Part shown: positions 41,317-52,283 of the stretch, one piece after another | Position numbering within the stretch: the stretch's first letter is position 1 | Layout of the letters: each line of letters begins with the position of its first letter | Source of the DNA: an uncultured Pelagibacteraceae bacterium | GTDB lineage: Bacteria > Pseudomonadota > Alphaproteobacteria > Pelagibacterales > Pelagibacteraceae | Assembly: GCA_902598485.1 (NCBI GenBank) | Contig: CACKBU010000002.1 | Span: 1-64,000, forward strand | Reading direction: 5' to 3' | DNA: 64,000 nucleotides | Notes under the pieces: model-generated | Database searches by the model: none | What the model was told of the DNA's origin: nothing | Seen by the model: the letters and a program-made list of their open reading frames with translations, nothing else | Program-made: the position numbers and the translations under genes

Positions 41317-42357
41317 TTATTTGATACTTATTGTGTTTAAATCTAAAGCAGCTGTTCTTGTTATTTGGTATTCTTCAGATGCTAAAGGGACTAATCCTAT
41401 TTTCGCTAAGTAACCTCTGTTACTCATAGCTTTTTTAGAAGTGAACTCTTTTAAAAATTCCTGAATGCCAGGAATTACACCTATGTGAGCTTTTTTAACA
41501 TAAAAAAACAAAGGTCTTGCTATCGGATAAGAGTAATCTTGAATACCTTCTAAAGATGGTTGAACTCCTTCAACAGAGGATGCTTTAACCTTATCTTTAT
41601 TAGCAACTAGATAACTATAACCAAAAAAACCAAAAGCATCAGGGTTAGATGTAAGTTTTTGTACAATTAAAGTATCATTTTCACCTGCTTCTACAGCGTA
41701 ACCATCTTCTCTAATTTTAGCACATTCTTTTTTAGCTTTATCACCAAATAAAGATTTAGCAGTTTTTGTACATCCTTTAACCATTACAAGAGAATTCCAT
41801 GCGTCTCTAGTACCAGAAGTTGGAGGAGCAACTAAAATTTCAATTTTTTTATTAGGAAGACTTGCATCTATATCACTCCATTTTTTGTATGGATTTTCAA
41901 CAAGTTTACCATCAACATCAACTTTAGCAGCTAAAGCTCTCCACAATTGCTCTTTTGTAAAATCTGCATCTGGAGCACTAACAGCATGTGCAAATGAAAT
42001 TCCATCATTGCCTACTACAATTTCAATAATTTCGGAAACTCCATTTTTTTCACATAAAGTTTTTTCCTTAGGTTTAATTGCTCTTGAAGCATTAGTAATA
42101 TCTGGATGATTAGCACCAACTCCAGCACAGAATAATTTCATTCCACCACCAGTTCCTGTACTTTCAATAACTGGTGTTTTGAATTTTCCACTTTTACCAA
42201 ACTTTTCTGCAACTACTGTTGCATAAGGGTAAACAGTTGATGACCCCACTATTTTGATTTGATCTCTTGAGTAACTTGATGTCGTAAAACCAATTACTAA
42301 AAGAAAGCCTATAAATATACTTGTTAATTTATTCATATTTCTCCTTGTTAAATTCAT
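41317..42357 (-). CDS. pstS: Phosphate ABC transporter substrate-binding protein PstS
   Basis: IKIVGSSTVYPYATVVAEKF, ESTGTGGGMKLFCAG, APPTSGTRDAW. Confidence 0.94.
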   Translation of the reverse strand: MNLTRRNMNKLTSIFIGFLLVIGFTTSSYSRDQIKIVGSSTVYPYATVVAEKFGKSGKFKTPVIESTGTGGGMKLFCAGVGANHPDITNASRAIKPKEKTLCEKNGVSEIIEIVVGNDGISFAHAVSAPDADFTKEQLWRALAAKVDVDGKLVENPYKKWSDIDASLPNKKIEILVAPPTSGTRDAWNSLVMVKGCTKTAKSLFGDKAKKECAKIREDGYAVEAGENDTLIVQKLTSNPDAFGFFGYSYLVANKDKVKASSVEGVQPSLEGIQDYSYPIARPLFFYVKKAHIGVIPGIQEFLKEFTSKKAMSNRGYLAKIGLVPLASEEYQITRTAALDLNTISIK

Positions 42358-42405
42358 AATGCAAAACTAAATAATTCTGATTCTTTAATACTTTATTAAA
42401 GGAAG

Positions 42406-42423
42406 GTTAAACTTTTGTTACAA
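42406..42423 (-). promoter_or_regulatory. Putative PHO box upstream of pstS
   Basis: Reverse strand TTGTAAC-AAAA-GTTTAAC, 7-mer repeat with 11-bp period, in the phoR-pstS gap. Confidence 0.6.
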
Positions 42424-42443
42424 AGACTAACTTTTTAGTTGAA

Positions 42444-43601
42444 TTACAAAGGATTAAATTTGATGTCTATTGTAGTTCCTTTATTTTCAATACTATTAAT
42501 GTCCATCTCAGCTCTATGTTGTGAGACTAAATGTTTTACAATCGCTAATCCAAGACCAGTACCACCTACACTTCGGCTTTTACTTGGATCAACTGTAAAA
42601 AATCTCTCAGTGATTCTATGTATAGACTCTTTTGGAATACCTATTCCCTGATCTGCTACTGAAACAGTGTTATACTCACCATCTTTTTTAGCAGTGATTG
42701 TAATTTCTTTATTTTTATCACTGTATTTGATTGAATTATCTATAAGATTAGTAAAAATTTCTATTAATTTATCTCTATCACCAATTATTTTAAAATTATT
42801 AGTTTTATTAAATTTAATACTAATATTATTTTTACTAATTATTTTTTCATAAGTTTTAATAACATAATCAATCAATTCTATAAGATCTATTTCATGCGTT
42901 GGTCGTATATGTTCCTGTAATTCAATTTTAGATAATGACAATAAATCTCTAATTAAATTTTCCATTCTCTCAGATTGAGAGCTCATTACTGGTAATAAAT
43001 TAGTTACTTCCGAATTCTTTTTTAAATCTGAATTATTTTCAAATGTTTCAAGTCCCATTTTAATGGATTGTAGAGGTGTTCTTAGCTCATGTGATACATT
43101 GGCCACAAAATCAGATTTTAATTGTTGGAATTTATGAAATTCAGTTAAATCCCTTATAAATAAGACACAACACACTTCATCAAAAAAAAGATTATTCTGA
43201 TCAAGGTAAATGGTTATATTTAATCTTTGAACAGCTTGATTTCTAATTTCAATTTCAAGATCTGAAATATTGTTACCCTCAAATGATTTATCAATCGAAC
43301 TTAAAAGATCAGGGTTTCTTAAAAAGCCACTTATATTCTCATCTAATTTTATCTGAAATAATTTATTAGAAGAGTTGTTGCTAAAAAGAATTTTCTTACC
43401 TTTGTCTAAAATTATTATTCCCTCAGGAATATAATTTAATAAATTATAAATATTTTTTCTATAATCTTTATTTTCTACAACTTTAATTTGATCATTATTA
43501 TCTTTAGTTTCAGTTTTAATACCTAATACTTTTTCTTTTTTTAATAATAGATAAGTAAGAAGAACAATTATTACTAATAAAATTATTGTTAATAACTCCA
43601 T
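42444..43601 (-). CDS. phoR: Phosphate regulon sensor histidine kinase PhoR
   Basis: FVANVSHELRTPLQSIKMGLETF, NLIDNSIKYS, GGTGLGLAIVKHLVSQHRAEM. Confidence 0.9.
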   Translation of the reverse strand: MELLTIILLVIIVLLTYLLLKKEKVLGIKTETKDNNDQIKVVENKDYRKNIYNLLNYIPEGIIILDKGKKILFSNNSSNKLFQIKLDENISGFLRNPDLLSSIDKSFEGNNISDLEIEIRNQAVQRLNITIYLDQNNLFFDEVCCVLFIRDLTEFHKFQQLKSDFVANVSHELRTPLQSIKMGLETFENNSDLKKNSEVTNLLPVMSSQSERMENLIRDLLSLSKIELQEHIRPTHEIDLIELIDYVIKTYEKIISKNNISIKFNKTNNFKIIGDRDKLIEIFTNLIDNSIKYSDKNKEITITAKKDGEYNTVSVADQGIGIPKESIHRITERFFTVDPSKSRSVGGTGLGLAIVKHLVSQHRAEMDINSIENKGTTIDIKFNPL

Positions 43602-44806
43602 TACTTCACTCTACCATATACATCTTGATATCTAACAATATCACTTTCCTTCAAAATTGAGCCAACTTGAGCTTCAACAATTTTTACAGGTTTTTTTCCT
43701 GGATTTTGAACTCTATGAATTGCTTCTAAAGGAATGAATATATGTTCACCTGGCTTTTTAATTATAATATCTTTATTAAGAGTTATTTTAGCATTTCCTT
43801 GAGTCACCAACCAATGTTCAGCTCTGTGATGGTGTTTTTGTAAACTTAAGATGCCTTTTGGTTTTACGTATAGTTCTTTTATTAAAAACTCTTTTCCTTC
43901 AAAAAGATTGGTGTATCTGCCCCATGGACGGTAATAGACATTTTTTTTCTTAATATATTTCCTTTTATTTTTATCATACATCTTCAAAATTTCTTTCCAA
44001 CTACCAAGATCTGACCAAGGAATGTCTAATTTGATAGCGTTAATTTGTTTGGTTTTTTCTAAAATTGCATAATCAAACGATTTTGCAGTTGCTTTAATAA
44101 ATGAAGCTTTGTTTAGATAATATGTATTAGCCTTATATTTTGCTTTATTAACTGCATTTACACAATTTCTATAAATTTTAGGCTGATATTTTTTAAAGTT
44201 ATTAATAATGGAATCTTTTCTAAGATAAAACATTCCAGAATTCCAATAACCTTTACTCTTTATAATTTGTTTTGCTTTAGCTTCTTTTGGTTTTTCAATA
44301 AATCTTGTTACTTTATTGATATTACCTTTAATTTTTTTGGTTAAAAAATAACCATAATCACTAGTTGGAGATTTAGGTTTTATTCCAAAAACAAATATAT
44401 TTTCTTCATTTAGATTTGATTTATTTTTATTTATCGCCTTATTAAAAAAACTCATTTTTTCAATCAAATGATCCACTGTAAAAAACATTAAAGGTTGATT
44501 GTCTGGAACATCTTTAATTAAAGCTGTACTTAATATAGCTGGTGCAGTGTTTCTTTTGGCTGGCTCTACAACAATTTTATATTTGCTTATTTTGTTTTTT
44601 CTTAAATGCTGTTTTACTTTGCTTAAGTATTTCTTATTTGTACTAATAATTGGAGAGTCATAAATTAATGCTTTTGTTCTCTCAAGTGTTTTTCCAAGTA
44701 AAGTCCAATTACCAAAATCAATAAATTGTTTTGCTTGATGATTTTTAGAATTTGGCCAAAGTCGAGTTCCAGCGCCTCCACATAAAATAACTGGACGAAT
44801 TTTCAT
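43601..44806 (-). CDS. manC: Mannose-1-phosphate guanylyltransferase / mannose-6-phosphate isomerase
   Basis: VILCGGAGTRLWPNS, RFIEKP, C-terminal cupin (RPWGRYTNLFEG...LSLQKHHHRAEHWLVTQGNAKIT). Confidence 0.92.
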   Translation of the reverse strand: MKIRPVILCGGAGTRLWPNSKNHQAKQFIDFGNWTLLGKTLERTKALIYDSPIISTNKKYLSKVKQHLRKNKISKYKIVVEPAKRNTAPAILSTALIKDVPDNQPLMFFTVDHLIEKMSFFNKAINKNKSNLNEENIFVFGIKPKSPTSDYGYFLTKKIKGNINKVTRFIEKPKEAKAKQIIKSKGYWNSGMFYLRKDSIINNFKKYQPKIYRNCVNAVNKAKYKANTYYLNKASFIKATAKSFDYAILEKTKQINAIKLDIPWSDLGSWKEILKMYDKNKRKYIKKKNVYYRPWGRYTNLFEGKEFLIKELYVKPKGILSLQKHHHRAEHWLVTQGNAKITLNKDIIIKKPGEHIFIPLEAIHRVQNPGKKPVKIVEAQVGSILKESDIVRYQDVYGRVK

Positions 44807-46524
44807 TAAATCTCTGAATAATCCTTAACTTCTTTTTTCTTACCTGGATGAGTTGGTGCTCCTAAATATGCAGGTCCAACTGTTTGTGCATATTTCCATA
44901 AAGTACCTGAACCAAAATCTGATTTTCTAGCTTTCCATTTTCTTTTTCTTGCAGCCATTTCTTTTTTAGAAAGTCTTACATTTATAGTTCCTTTTTTGGC
45001 ATCGATATCAATGATATCTCCTGTACGTAAAAGGCCTATAGGACCCCCTAGAGCGGCCTCAGGGCCTACGTGACCGACACAAAAGCCTCTTGTGGCTCCA
45101 GAGAACCTACCGTCTGTAATAAGGGCTACTTTCTCCCCTTTTCCCTGTCCATAAATTGCACTTGTTGTAGATAACATTTCTCTCATACCTGGACCTCCAA
45201 CAGGTCCTTCGTATCTAATTATAATTACATCACCATCGTTATACTTTTTGCTTTGAACAGCTTTCATTGCACTTTCCTCATTTTCAAAGCATCTTGCTTT
45301 ACCTGTAAATTGTAATTTTTTTAGTCCAGCAACTTTAACAATTGCACCTTCTGGTGCTAGGTTTCCTTTTAATCCAACAACACCTCCTGTTGGTGATAAC
45401 GGATTTTTATAAGATCTCATTACTTTTTGTCTTGGATTAAATTTAATTCCTTTTAAATTTTCCTTCATAGTTTTTCCAGTAACCGTCATACAATCACCAT
45501 GAATATATCCACCTTCATATAAAGTTTTTAATAACATTGGAACACCACCTGCTAACCACATATCTTTTGCAACATATTTTCCACCTGGTTTTAAATCTGC
45601 AAGATAAGGTGTTCTTTTGAAAATTTTAGCAACATCCATTAAGTCAAATTTAATTCCTGCTTCATTTGCAATAGCAGGTAAATGTAATCCTGCATTTGTA
45701 GATCCACCTGTAGCGGCAACAACTGTTGCAGCATTTTCTAAAGCTTTTCTTGTAACTATATCTCTTGGTTTAATTCCTTTTTTCAAAAGGTTCATAACTG
45801 TTTTACCACTAGCTTTTGCGTATTTATCTCTTTCTTCATATGGAGCTGGTGTTCCTGCTGAATAAGGTAATGCTAATCCAATTGCCTCAGATACACATGC
45901 CATTGTATTTGCAGTAAATTGTCCACCACAAGCACCTGCACTGGGACATGCAACTAATTCTAATTTTCTAAGCTCTGCAGCAGACATTTGACCTGTTGAA
46001 TGTTTTCCAACTGCCTCAAATACATCTACAACTGTTACGTCTTTTCCTTTATATTTGCCTGGAAGGATTGATCCACCATATATAAATACACTTGGTACAT
46101 TTAATCTAACCATAGACATCATTAGACCTGGTAAAGATTTATCACATCCTGCAATACCAACTAAAGCATCATAACAATGACCTCTAACCGTAAGTTCAGC
46201 AGAATCTGCAATTACTTCTCTAGATATCAATGATGACTTCATTCCTTCATGACCCATTGCGATACCGTCAGTTACGGTAATGGTACAAAATTCTCTTGGA
46301 GTTCCACCATTTGCTCTAACTCCTTTTTTAACAGATTGAGCTTGTCTCATTAGCGCAATGTTACAAGGGGCTGCCTCATTCCATGTGGAAACGACGCCAA
46401 CAAAGGGTTTTGCCACATCTTTCTCAGTTTCCCCCATAGCATAATAGAATGATCTGTGTGGAGCTCTATCTGCCCCTAATGATGTATGTCTGCTTGGAAG
46501 TTTCTTTTTATTGAATTTAGCCAT
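44806..46524 (-). CDS. ilvD: Dihydroxy-acid dehydratase
   Basis: [57 protein letters not shown]. Confidence 0.96.
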   Translation of the reverse strand: MAKFNKKKLPSRHTSLGADRAPHRSFYYAMGETEKDVAKPFVGVVSTWNEAAPCNIALMRQAQSVKKGVRANGGTPREFCTITVTDGIAMGHEGMKSSLISREVIADSAELTVRGHCYDALVGIAGCDKSLPGLMMSMVRLNVPSVFIYGGSILPGKYKGKDVTVVDVFEAVGKHSTGQMSAAELRKLELVACPSAGACGGQFTANTMACVSEAIGLALPYSAGTPAPYEERDKYAKASGKTVMNLLKKGIKPRDIVTRKALENAATVVAATGGSTNAGLHLPAIANEAGIKFDLMDVAKIFKRTPYLADLKPGGKYVAKDMWLAGGVPMLLKTLYEGGYIHGDCMTVTGKTMKENLKGIKFNPRQKVMRSYKNPLSPTGGVVGLKGNLAPEGAIVKVAGLKKLQFTGKARCFENEESAMKAVQSKKYNDGDVIIIRYEGPVGGPGMREMLSTTSAIYGQGKGEKVALITDGRFSGATRGFCVGHVGPEAALGGPIGLLRTGDIIDIDAKKGTINVRLSKKEMAARKRKWKARKSDFGSGTLWKYAQTVGPAYLGAPTHPGKKKEVKDYSEI

Positions 46525-49151
46525 TATATACCCTTTATTGTTACTGATATTTTATCAATATCATTCTTTAAATTATTATAATTATTTTTTTCTTGTTCAA
46601 CAATCTCTTTTGGAGCTCGATCTACAAAACTTTTATTTTCTAATCTTTGAGATATTTTATTCATCTCTTGCTCTAATCTGCTTTGTTTATTTGTTAAATT
46701 TTCTTTTATTAATTTTAAATCAACGTCTTTATCAAAATAAATCTTAAACAAATCACCAGAAACAACCATTGTCGCAGCTGGTTTATCCAAATCTTTATCC
46801 AATATACTATTTATTCTTCCTAGTTTTTTTAGAATAATTTCATTTGTATTAATAAATTGTTTTTGATTTTTATTAATATTGCTTATTGATAAATCAATAA
46901 ATGAGCCTGGGCTTACATTTAGCTCATTTTTAAATGATCTAATCTCTGAAATAATGTTGATGATGTTTTCAACCTGTTCAGTGCTACTATCTCTATTTAT
47001 TTCACCAGATAACCAGTTTTTTAACATTAAATAATCGCTACCATTATTATCAAATTTGTTTTTAAGCCAAATTTCTTCTGTTACAAAAGGAATAAAAGGA
47101 TGTAGCAAAATCAAAATTTGTTTGAAAACAAAAGATGATACTTTTTTAACCTCTGCTTTGGCTTTTTCATCATCTGAAAAAAGTATTGTTTTAGATAGTT
47201 CTAAATACCAATCACAATAAGAATGCCATGCAAATTGATAAGCATTTTTAGCAGCTTCATCAAATCTATAGTCTTCAAGATTTTTTTCTATCTTATTTTT
47301 AGTTTCAACAAGTTCTGAATAAATCCATTTGTTAATATTTACATTTAAACTAGGAACTTTATCTATATCTTTAAAATCACATTCATTAGTGATTAAAAAG
47401 TTATTTGCATTCCATAATTTATTTAAAAAATTTCTATAACCTTTTACTCTATCTTCAGAAAGCTTAACGTCTGTACCTGGTGAGGCCATAGATAACAAAG
47501 TGAATCTAAGTGCATCTGCGCTATATTTTTCAATTAAATCTAAAGGGTCAATTACATTTCCTTTAGACTTAGACATCTTTTGTCCCTTCTCATCTCTAAC
47601 CAATGCATGAACGTAAATATCTTTAAATGGTTCTTTATTTAAAAACTCAGTACCAAACATAATCATTCTAGCTACCCAGAAAAATATAATGTCAAAACCT
47701 GTAACTAATACTGAAGTTGGATAAAATTTATCGACATATTTATTATCATCTGGCCAACCAAGTGTTGCAAAAGGCCATAAGCCAGATGAGAACCAAGTAT
47801 CTAAAACATCTGGATCACGATTTAATTCAACATCTTTACCATAATGTTTTTTAGCTTGTTGTTTTGCATCATCTTCATTTTCAGAAACAAAAATTTTTTC
47901 ATCAGGACCATACCAAGCAGGTATTTGATGGCCCCACCAAAGCTGTCTTGAAATACACCATGGTTCAATATTATTCATCCATTGGAAATAAGTTTTTGAC
48001 CAATTCTCAGGAAAGAAATTTGTTTTCTTTGAATTAACTACTTCCTTAGCTTTAACAGATAATTTACCAGCATCAGCAAACCATTGCTCTGTTAAAAAAG
48101 GTTCAATTATTGAATTAGATCTATCTCCATAAGGAACTTTGTTTTTAATATTTTCTTCTTTTACAAAAAATTCCTTTTCTTTAAGTTCTTTTAAAATTCT
48201 TTTTCTAGCTTCAAACCTATCAAGACCTACATAATTTTTTGGAGCGTTTTCATTTATTTTACCAGCTTCAGTAAAAATATTTATTATTTCAAGATTATTT
48301 CTTTGACCAACATCATAGTCATTAAAATCATGTGCAGGAGTTATTTTTAATGCCCCTGTTCCTTGTTCAGGATCTGCATAGTCATCTTCAATAATTTTGA
48401 TTTTTCTTCCAACAATTGGAATGGTAACTGTTTTTCCAACAAAGGATTTAAATCGCTCGTCTTTTGGATTTACAGCTATAGCTGTATCACCAAGCATAGT
48501 TTCAGGTCTTGTTGTTGCAATTGTAATAAATTCTTCAGTCCCATCTATTGGATATCTGATGTAATAAATTTTAGAATTTACCTCTCTTTGATCTACTTCT
48601 AGGTCTGAAATAGCTGTTTTTAAAACTGTATCCCAGTTAACTAATTTCTTATCTTTATAAATTAGACCTTTATTATAAAGATCTACAAAAACCTTAATTA
48701 CTGATTTAGATAAATTCTCATCCATAGTGAAGGCATTTCTTGACCAATCACAAGAGCAACCAAGTTTTTTTAGTTGGTTAATTATTATGTCTCCATATTG
48801 CTCTTTCCATTCCCAAACCTTTTCAATGAATTTTTCTCTACCAATTTCATTTTTATCAATTTTTTCAGAAGTTAATTTTTTTTCTACTAAAGCTTGAGTA
48901 GCTATACCAGCGTGGTCTGTACCTGGTTGCCATAAAGTTTCAAAATTATTCATCCTGTGATAACGAACTAATAAATCTTGAATAGAATTGTTAAGCGCAT
49001 GCCCCATATGTAAACTTCCTGTTACATTTGGTGGTGGTATTACAATTGAGAATTTTTTTGAATTTTCTTTAGGTTTAAAAAGACCATTTTTTTCCCAATA
49101 GGAATAAATTCTATTTTCTACATCAGAATGTATATATTTATCGCTACTCAT
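46524..49151 (-). CDS. valS: Valyl-tRNA synthetase
   Basis: [47 protein letters not shown]. Confidence 0.97.
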   Translation of the reverse strand: MSSDKYIHSDVENRIYSYWEKNGLFKPKENSKKFSIVIPPPNVTGSLHMGHALNNSIQDLLVRYHRMNNFETLWQPGTDHAGIATQALVEKKLTSEKIDKNEIGREKFIEKVWEWKEQYGDIIINQLKKLGCSCDWSRNAFTMDENLSKSVIKVFVDLYNKGLIYKDKKLVNWDTVLKTAISDLEVDQREVNSKIYYIRYPIDGTEEFITIATTRPETMLGDTAIAVNPKDERFKSFVGKTVTIPIVGRKIKIIEDDYADPEQGTGALKITPAHDFNDYDVGQRNNLEIINIFTEAGKINENAPKNYVGLDRFEARKRILKELKEKEFFVKEENIKNKVPYGDRSNSIIEPFLTEQWFADAGKLSVKAKEVVNSKKTNFFPENWSKTYFQWMNNIEPWCISRQLWWGHQIPAWYGPDEKIFVSENEDDAKQQAKKHYGKDVELNRDPDVLDTWFSSGLWPFATLGWPDDNKYVDKFYPTSVLVTGFDIIFFWVARMIMFGTEFLNKEPFKDIYVHALVRDEKGQKMSKSKGNVIDPLDLIEKYSADALRFTLLSMASPGTDVKLSEDRVKGYRNFLNKLWNANNFLITNECDFKDIDKVPSLNVNINKWIYSELVETKNKIEKNLEDYRFDEAAKNAYQFAWHSYCDWYLELSKTILFSDDEKAKAEVKKVSSFVFKQILILLHPFIPFVTEEIWLKNKFDNNGSDYLMLKNWLSGEINRDSSTEQVENIINIISEIRSFKNELNVSPGSFIDLSISNINKNQKQFINTNEIILKKLGRINSILDKDLDKPAATMVVSGDLFKIYFDKDVDLKLIKENLTNKQSRLEQEMNKISQRLENKSFVDRAPKEIVEQEKNNYNNLKNDIDKISVTIKGI

Positions 49152-49275
49152 TGATGTTAAAGTTTATAATTTAATAATCTAAATTAACAATAATCAATTT
49201 GGATCGTTATTTAATAGACTAATAGAAAAAATTTAATATAAAAAGGCATCTGTAGCTATTAGCTAAAAATAAGAT

Positions 49276-49349
49276 GGCAACGTGGCGGAATGGTTACGCA
49301 GAGGATTGCAAATCCTTGTATCCCGGTTCGATTCCGGGCGTTGCCTCCA
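49276..49349 (+). tRNA. tRNA-Cys(GCA), CCA encoded
   Basis: GGCAACG...CGTTGCC acceptor stem, anticodon loop ttgcaaa, GGTTCGATTCC T-arm, TCCA end. Confidence 0.95.
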
Positions 49350-49399
49350 AAAAAAATCTTGTTTTAGTTACAAAAAAAAGTAAGTTGGCTTTTTTACAT

Positions 49400-49475
49400 T
49401 CCTCGGTAGCTCAGTTGGTAGAGCAGTTGACTGTTAATCAATTGGTCGCAGGTTCGAGTCCTGCCCGAGGAGCCA
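49400..49475 (+). tRNA. tRNA-Asn(GTT), CCA encoded
   Basis: TCCTCGG...CCGAGGA acceptor stem, anticodon loop ctgttaa, GGTTCGAGTCC T-arm, GCCA end. Confidence 0.95.
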
Positions 49476-49540
49476 AAAATTAAAATTATAAAATAGAATA
49501 TCTCTTAAATAAAAATCTAGGGTCTTAATTAAAAATTAAA

Positions 49541-49912
49541 TTAAACTGCTTTTGAAATTCCTGAACCTGAAATTTGTAAAGATTTATTAAATTTTAATTT
49601 TTGATCAGCATTTAGCTCTGAATATAATTTTACTAAAAAATTATAATTAACATTCATGTGACCTTCTTGTGATTTTTCTAAATTTACTAAATATTCCGAA
49701 AAATCTTCAAAGAAATAATTAATTGGTACTTTTAAATAATTCGAAAGTTGAAGTAATCTTATTGAACTTACACCGTTAGTCCCTTTTTCATATTTTTGAA
49801 TTTGTTGAAATGTTACGTTAATTGCTTTTGCTACTTTAGTTTGTGTTAAACCTAAAGCTAATCTTCTTAGCTTAAGCTTGTTGCCTAAGTGTTTGTTGAA
49901 ATTATCTTCCAT
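49541..49912 (-). CDS. XRE-family helix-turn-helix transcriptional regulator
   Basis: LGNKLKLRRLALGLTQTKVAKAINVTFQQIQKYEKGTNGVSSIRLLQLSNYLKVPINYFFE. Confidence 0.9.
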   Translation of the reverse strand: MEDNFNKHLGNKLKLRRLALGLTQTKVAKAINVTFQQIQKYEKGTNGVSSIRLLQLSNYLKVPINYFFEDFSEYLVNLEKSQEGHMNVNYNFLVKLYSELNADQKLKFNKSLQISGSGISKAV

Positions 49913-50102
49913 TAAGACCCCTCTTAATTAAATTTTATAAATTGTATTGAACCTATTTATTAATGTTACTGCAATAGAAAAATTTATTTTTTTTTGTAAG
50001 AAACTTAATATAATTAAAATACTGTCAAGCATTAGTTGAATGCAAAATGAACATATTTCGATTGATTTAATTTAAATTTATTGCTTAAACATTATATATT
50101 TT

Positions 50103-50837
50103 CTATAGTATCTGACTTAAAAACAGCTTAGTTCTGTCGCTCTTTGGATTAGCAAAAAACTCTTTAGTCTCAGCCCTTTCAACAATCATCCCCTCATCCA
50201 TAAAAATAACCTCATCTGCTACTTCTTTAGCAAATCCCATCTCATGGGTAACAACTATCATTGTCATACCTTGGTTTGCTAAATCAACCATTACGTCTAA
50301 AACTTCTTTAATCATTTCTGGATCTAAGGCTGATGTAGGCTCATCAAATAACATTATTTTAGGTTCCATACAAAGAGCTCTAGCAATAGCCACCCTTTGT
50401 TGTTGACCTCCTGATAATTGACCTGGAAATTTTTGTGCTTGATCAAGAATTTGAACTCTTTCTAAATGTTTTAAAGCTAATTCTTCAGCTTCTTTTTTTG
50501 GCATTTTTTTTACCCAAATCGGTGCAAGTGTACAATTATCTACAATTGATAAATGAGGAAATAAATTAAACTGTTGAAATACCATTCCAACTTCTGCTCT
50601 AATTTGTTCAATATTTTTTGTATCTTCCGTTAAAATGTTTCCATCAACAATAATATCACCTTGCTGATGTTCTTCTAATCTATTGATACATCTAATTAAT
50701 GTAGATTTACCTGATCCTGATGGGCCACAAACAACGATTTTTTCTTTTGGTTTAACCTCTAGATTAATATCTTTTAAAACTTGAAAATCACCAAACCATT
50801 TATTTACATTTTTTATTTGAATAATACTGTCAGACAT
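50103..50837 (-). CDS. aapP: General L-amino acid ABC transporter ATP-binding protein
   Basis: Walker [51 protein letters not shown]. Confidence 0.92.
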   Translation of the reverse strand: MSDSIIQIKNVNKWFGDFQVLKDINLEVKPKEKIVVCGPSGSGKSTLIRCINRLEEHQQGDIIVDGNILTEDTKNIEQIRAEVGMVFQQFNLFPHLSIVDNCTLAPIWVKKMPKKEAEELALKHLERVQILDQAQKFPGQLSGGQQQRVAIARALCMEPKIMLFDEPTSALDPEMIKEVLDVMVDLANQGMTMIVVTHEMGFAKEVADEVIFMDEGMIVERAETKEFFANPKSDRTKLFLSQIL

Positions 50838-50840
50838 AAT

Positions 50841-52283
50841 TTATCGCTCTGTTTTATATTTCTGTTCTAGATTATAGCTATACTTACTCATTGCATAACA
50901 AATAATCCAGAAAATTATTGCAGCAAAAACATAGCCTTCCATAGCAAAACCTAACCACTCTGGATTAGTTTTGGCTAAATTTAACATTCCTACTATTTCA
51001 AGTAAACCAACTACAAATATTAGAGGAGTATCTTTAACTAGAGCTAAAAAAGTATTAGCAATACCTGGAATTACTAATTTTAAAGCTTGAGGAAGGATTA
51101 CAAATATATGCATTCTCCAATATCCCATACCTAATGATTTTGCAGCTTCATATTGACCACGTGGCAATGCTTGTAAACCTCCCCTAATAACTTCTGCAAC
51201 ATAAGCTGCTTCAAATAAAGAAATAGCTATTATACATCTCACCAATTTATCTATAAAAAAATCTGCAGGTAAAAACATTGGAAACATCACAGCAGACATA
51301 AATAAAACTGTAATTAACGGAACACCTCTCCAAAATTCAATAAATCCAATTGATATATATCTTATTAATGGAAAATCAGATCTTCTACCTAGTGCAAATG
51401 CCATTCCAATAGGAAAACAGAAAATTAAACAGAAAAATGAAATTATAAATGTAAGTGATAATCCGCCCCAAGCTCCAGTTTCAACCCAATTTAATCCATC
51501 AAGTTTACCTAATTCAATTAATTCCTCATAAAAGATGAAATATTTTAAAGCAATATAAAGAGTGATTGGCACAAATATAAAATAATAAAATTTAAACCTG
51601 CCTGGAATAAAAAAACCAATTATTATTGAAATTACTGCTGCTATTATTCCATAAGAAAAGTCAAAAAATATAGGACCACCTGATATAAAAAAGAAAATAA
51701 ATAGGAATGCTATAAATGGATAAATTACAACATAATATAGAGTTAAGTATTTTTTAAATTTTTCTGTAGCAAAATATCCTACAGAACCTAAAAGAGCTAA
51801 GGCAATAAAAGATAAATTTATTCTCCACTGCTCAGCATTTGGATACATTCCATACATAAATCTTCTAAACCAGACTTTAATGTAAGTCCAACAAGCACCA
51901 GTGCCTGAACATACATCTTTACTATCACCGGCAAAACTTGCATCAAACACAAACCAACTTAAAACTGGTGGTATTGATTTAATAATAATAAAAATAATTA
52001 ATAAAGATAAAATTGCATTAAAATTATTTGTATTAATATTTTTATTTACTTGATCTAAAAATTTATAACCACTGTGTTCAATTCTTATAAAATGAAGGCC
52101 TATAAATCCTAATATTATTGGAATTAAAAAGCTTAAAGATGTGGGTAAAAATCCAGTAATATTTAAACTAAAGAATGAATTTAGAAAAACATCAATAATA
52201 CTAATAACAAATAAAAATGAACCCAAATACAAAAAGGTATTTAAATTTTCCTTATCTGGTTTTAAAAAATTAATTTTTGACAT
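50841..52283 (-). CDS. aapM: General L-amino acid ABC transporter permease (AapM/BztC type)
   Basis: FWRGVPLITVLFMSAVMFPMFLP, EVIRGGLQALPRGQYEAAKSLGM. Confidence 0.92.
   Translation of the reverse strand: MSKINFLKPDKENLNTFLYLGSFLFVISIIDVFLNSFFSLNITGFLPTSLSFLIPIILGFIGLHFIRIEHSGYKFLDQVNKNINTNNFNAILSLLIIFIIIKSIPPVLSWFVFDASFAGDSKDVCSGTGACWTYIKVWFRRFMYGMYPNAEQWRINLSFIALALLGSVGYFATEKFKKYLTLYYVVIYPFIAFLFIFFFISGGPIFFDFSYGIIAAVISIIIGFFIPGRFKFYYFIFVPITLYIALKYFIFYEELIELGKLDGLNWVETGAWGGLSLTFIISFFCLIFCFPIGMAFALGRRSDFPLIRYISIGFIEFWRGVPLITVLFMSAVMFPMFLPADFFIDKLVRCIIAISLFEAAYVAEVIRGGLQALPRGQYEAAKSLGMGYWRMHIFVILPQALKLVIPGIANTFLALVKDTPLIFVVGLLEIVGMLNLAKTNPEWLGFAMEGYVFAAIIFWIICYAMSKYSYNLEQKYKTER

Noticed and set aside
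49274-49483. 69-aa plus-strand ORF MATWRNGYAEDCKSLYPG...
   Set aside because: Spans the tRNA-Cys and tRNA-Asn genes; spurious
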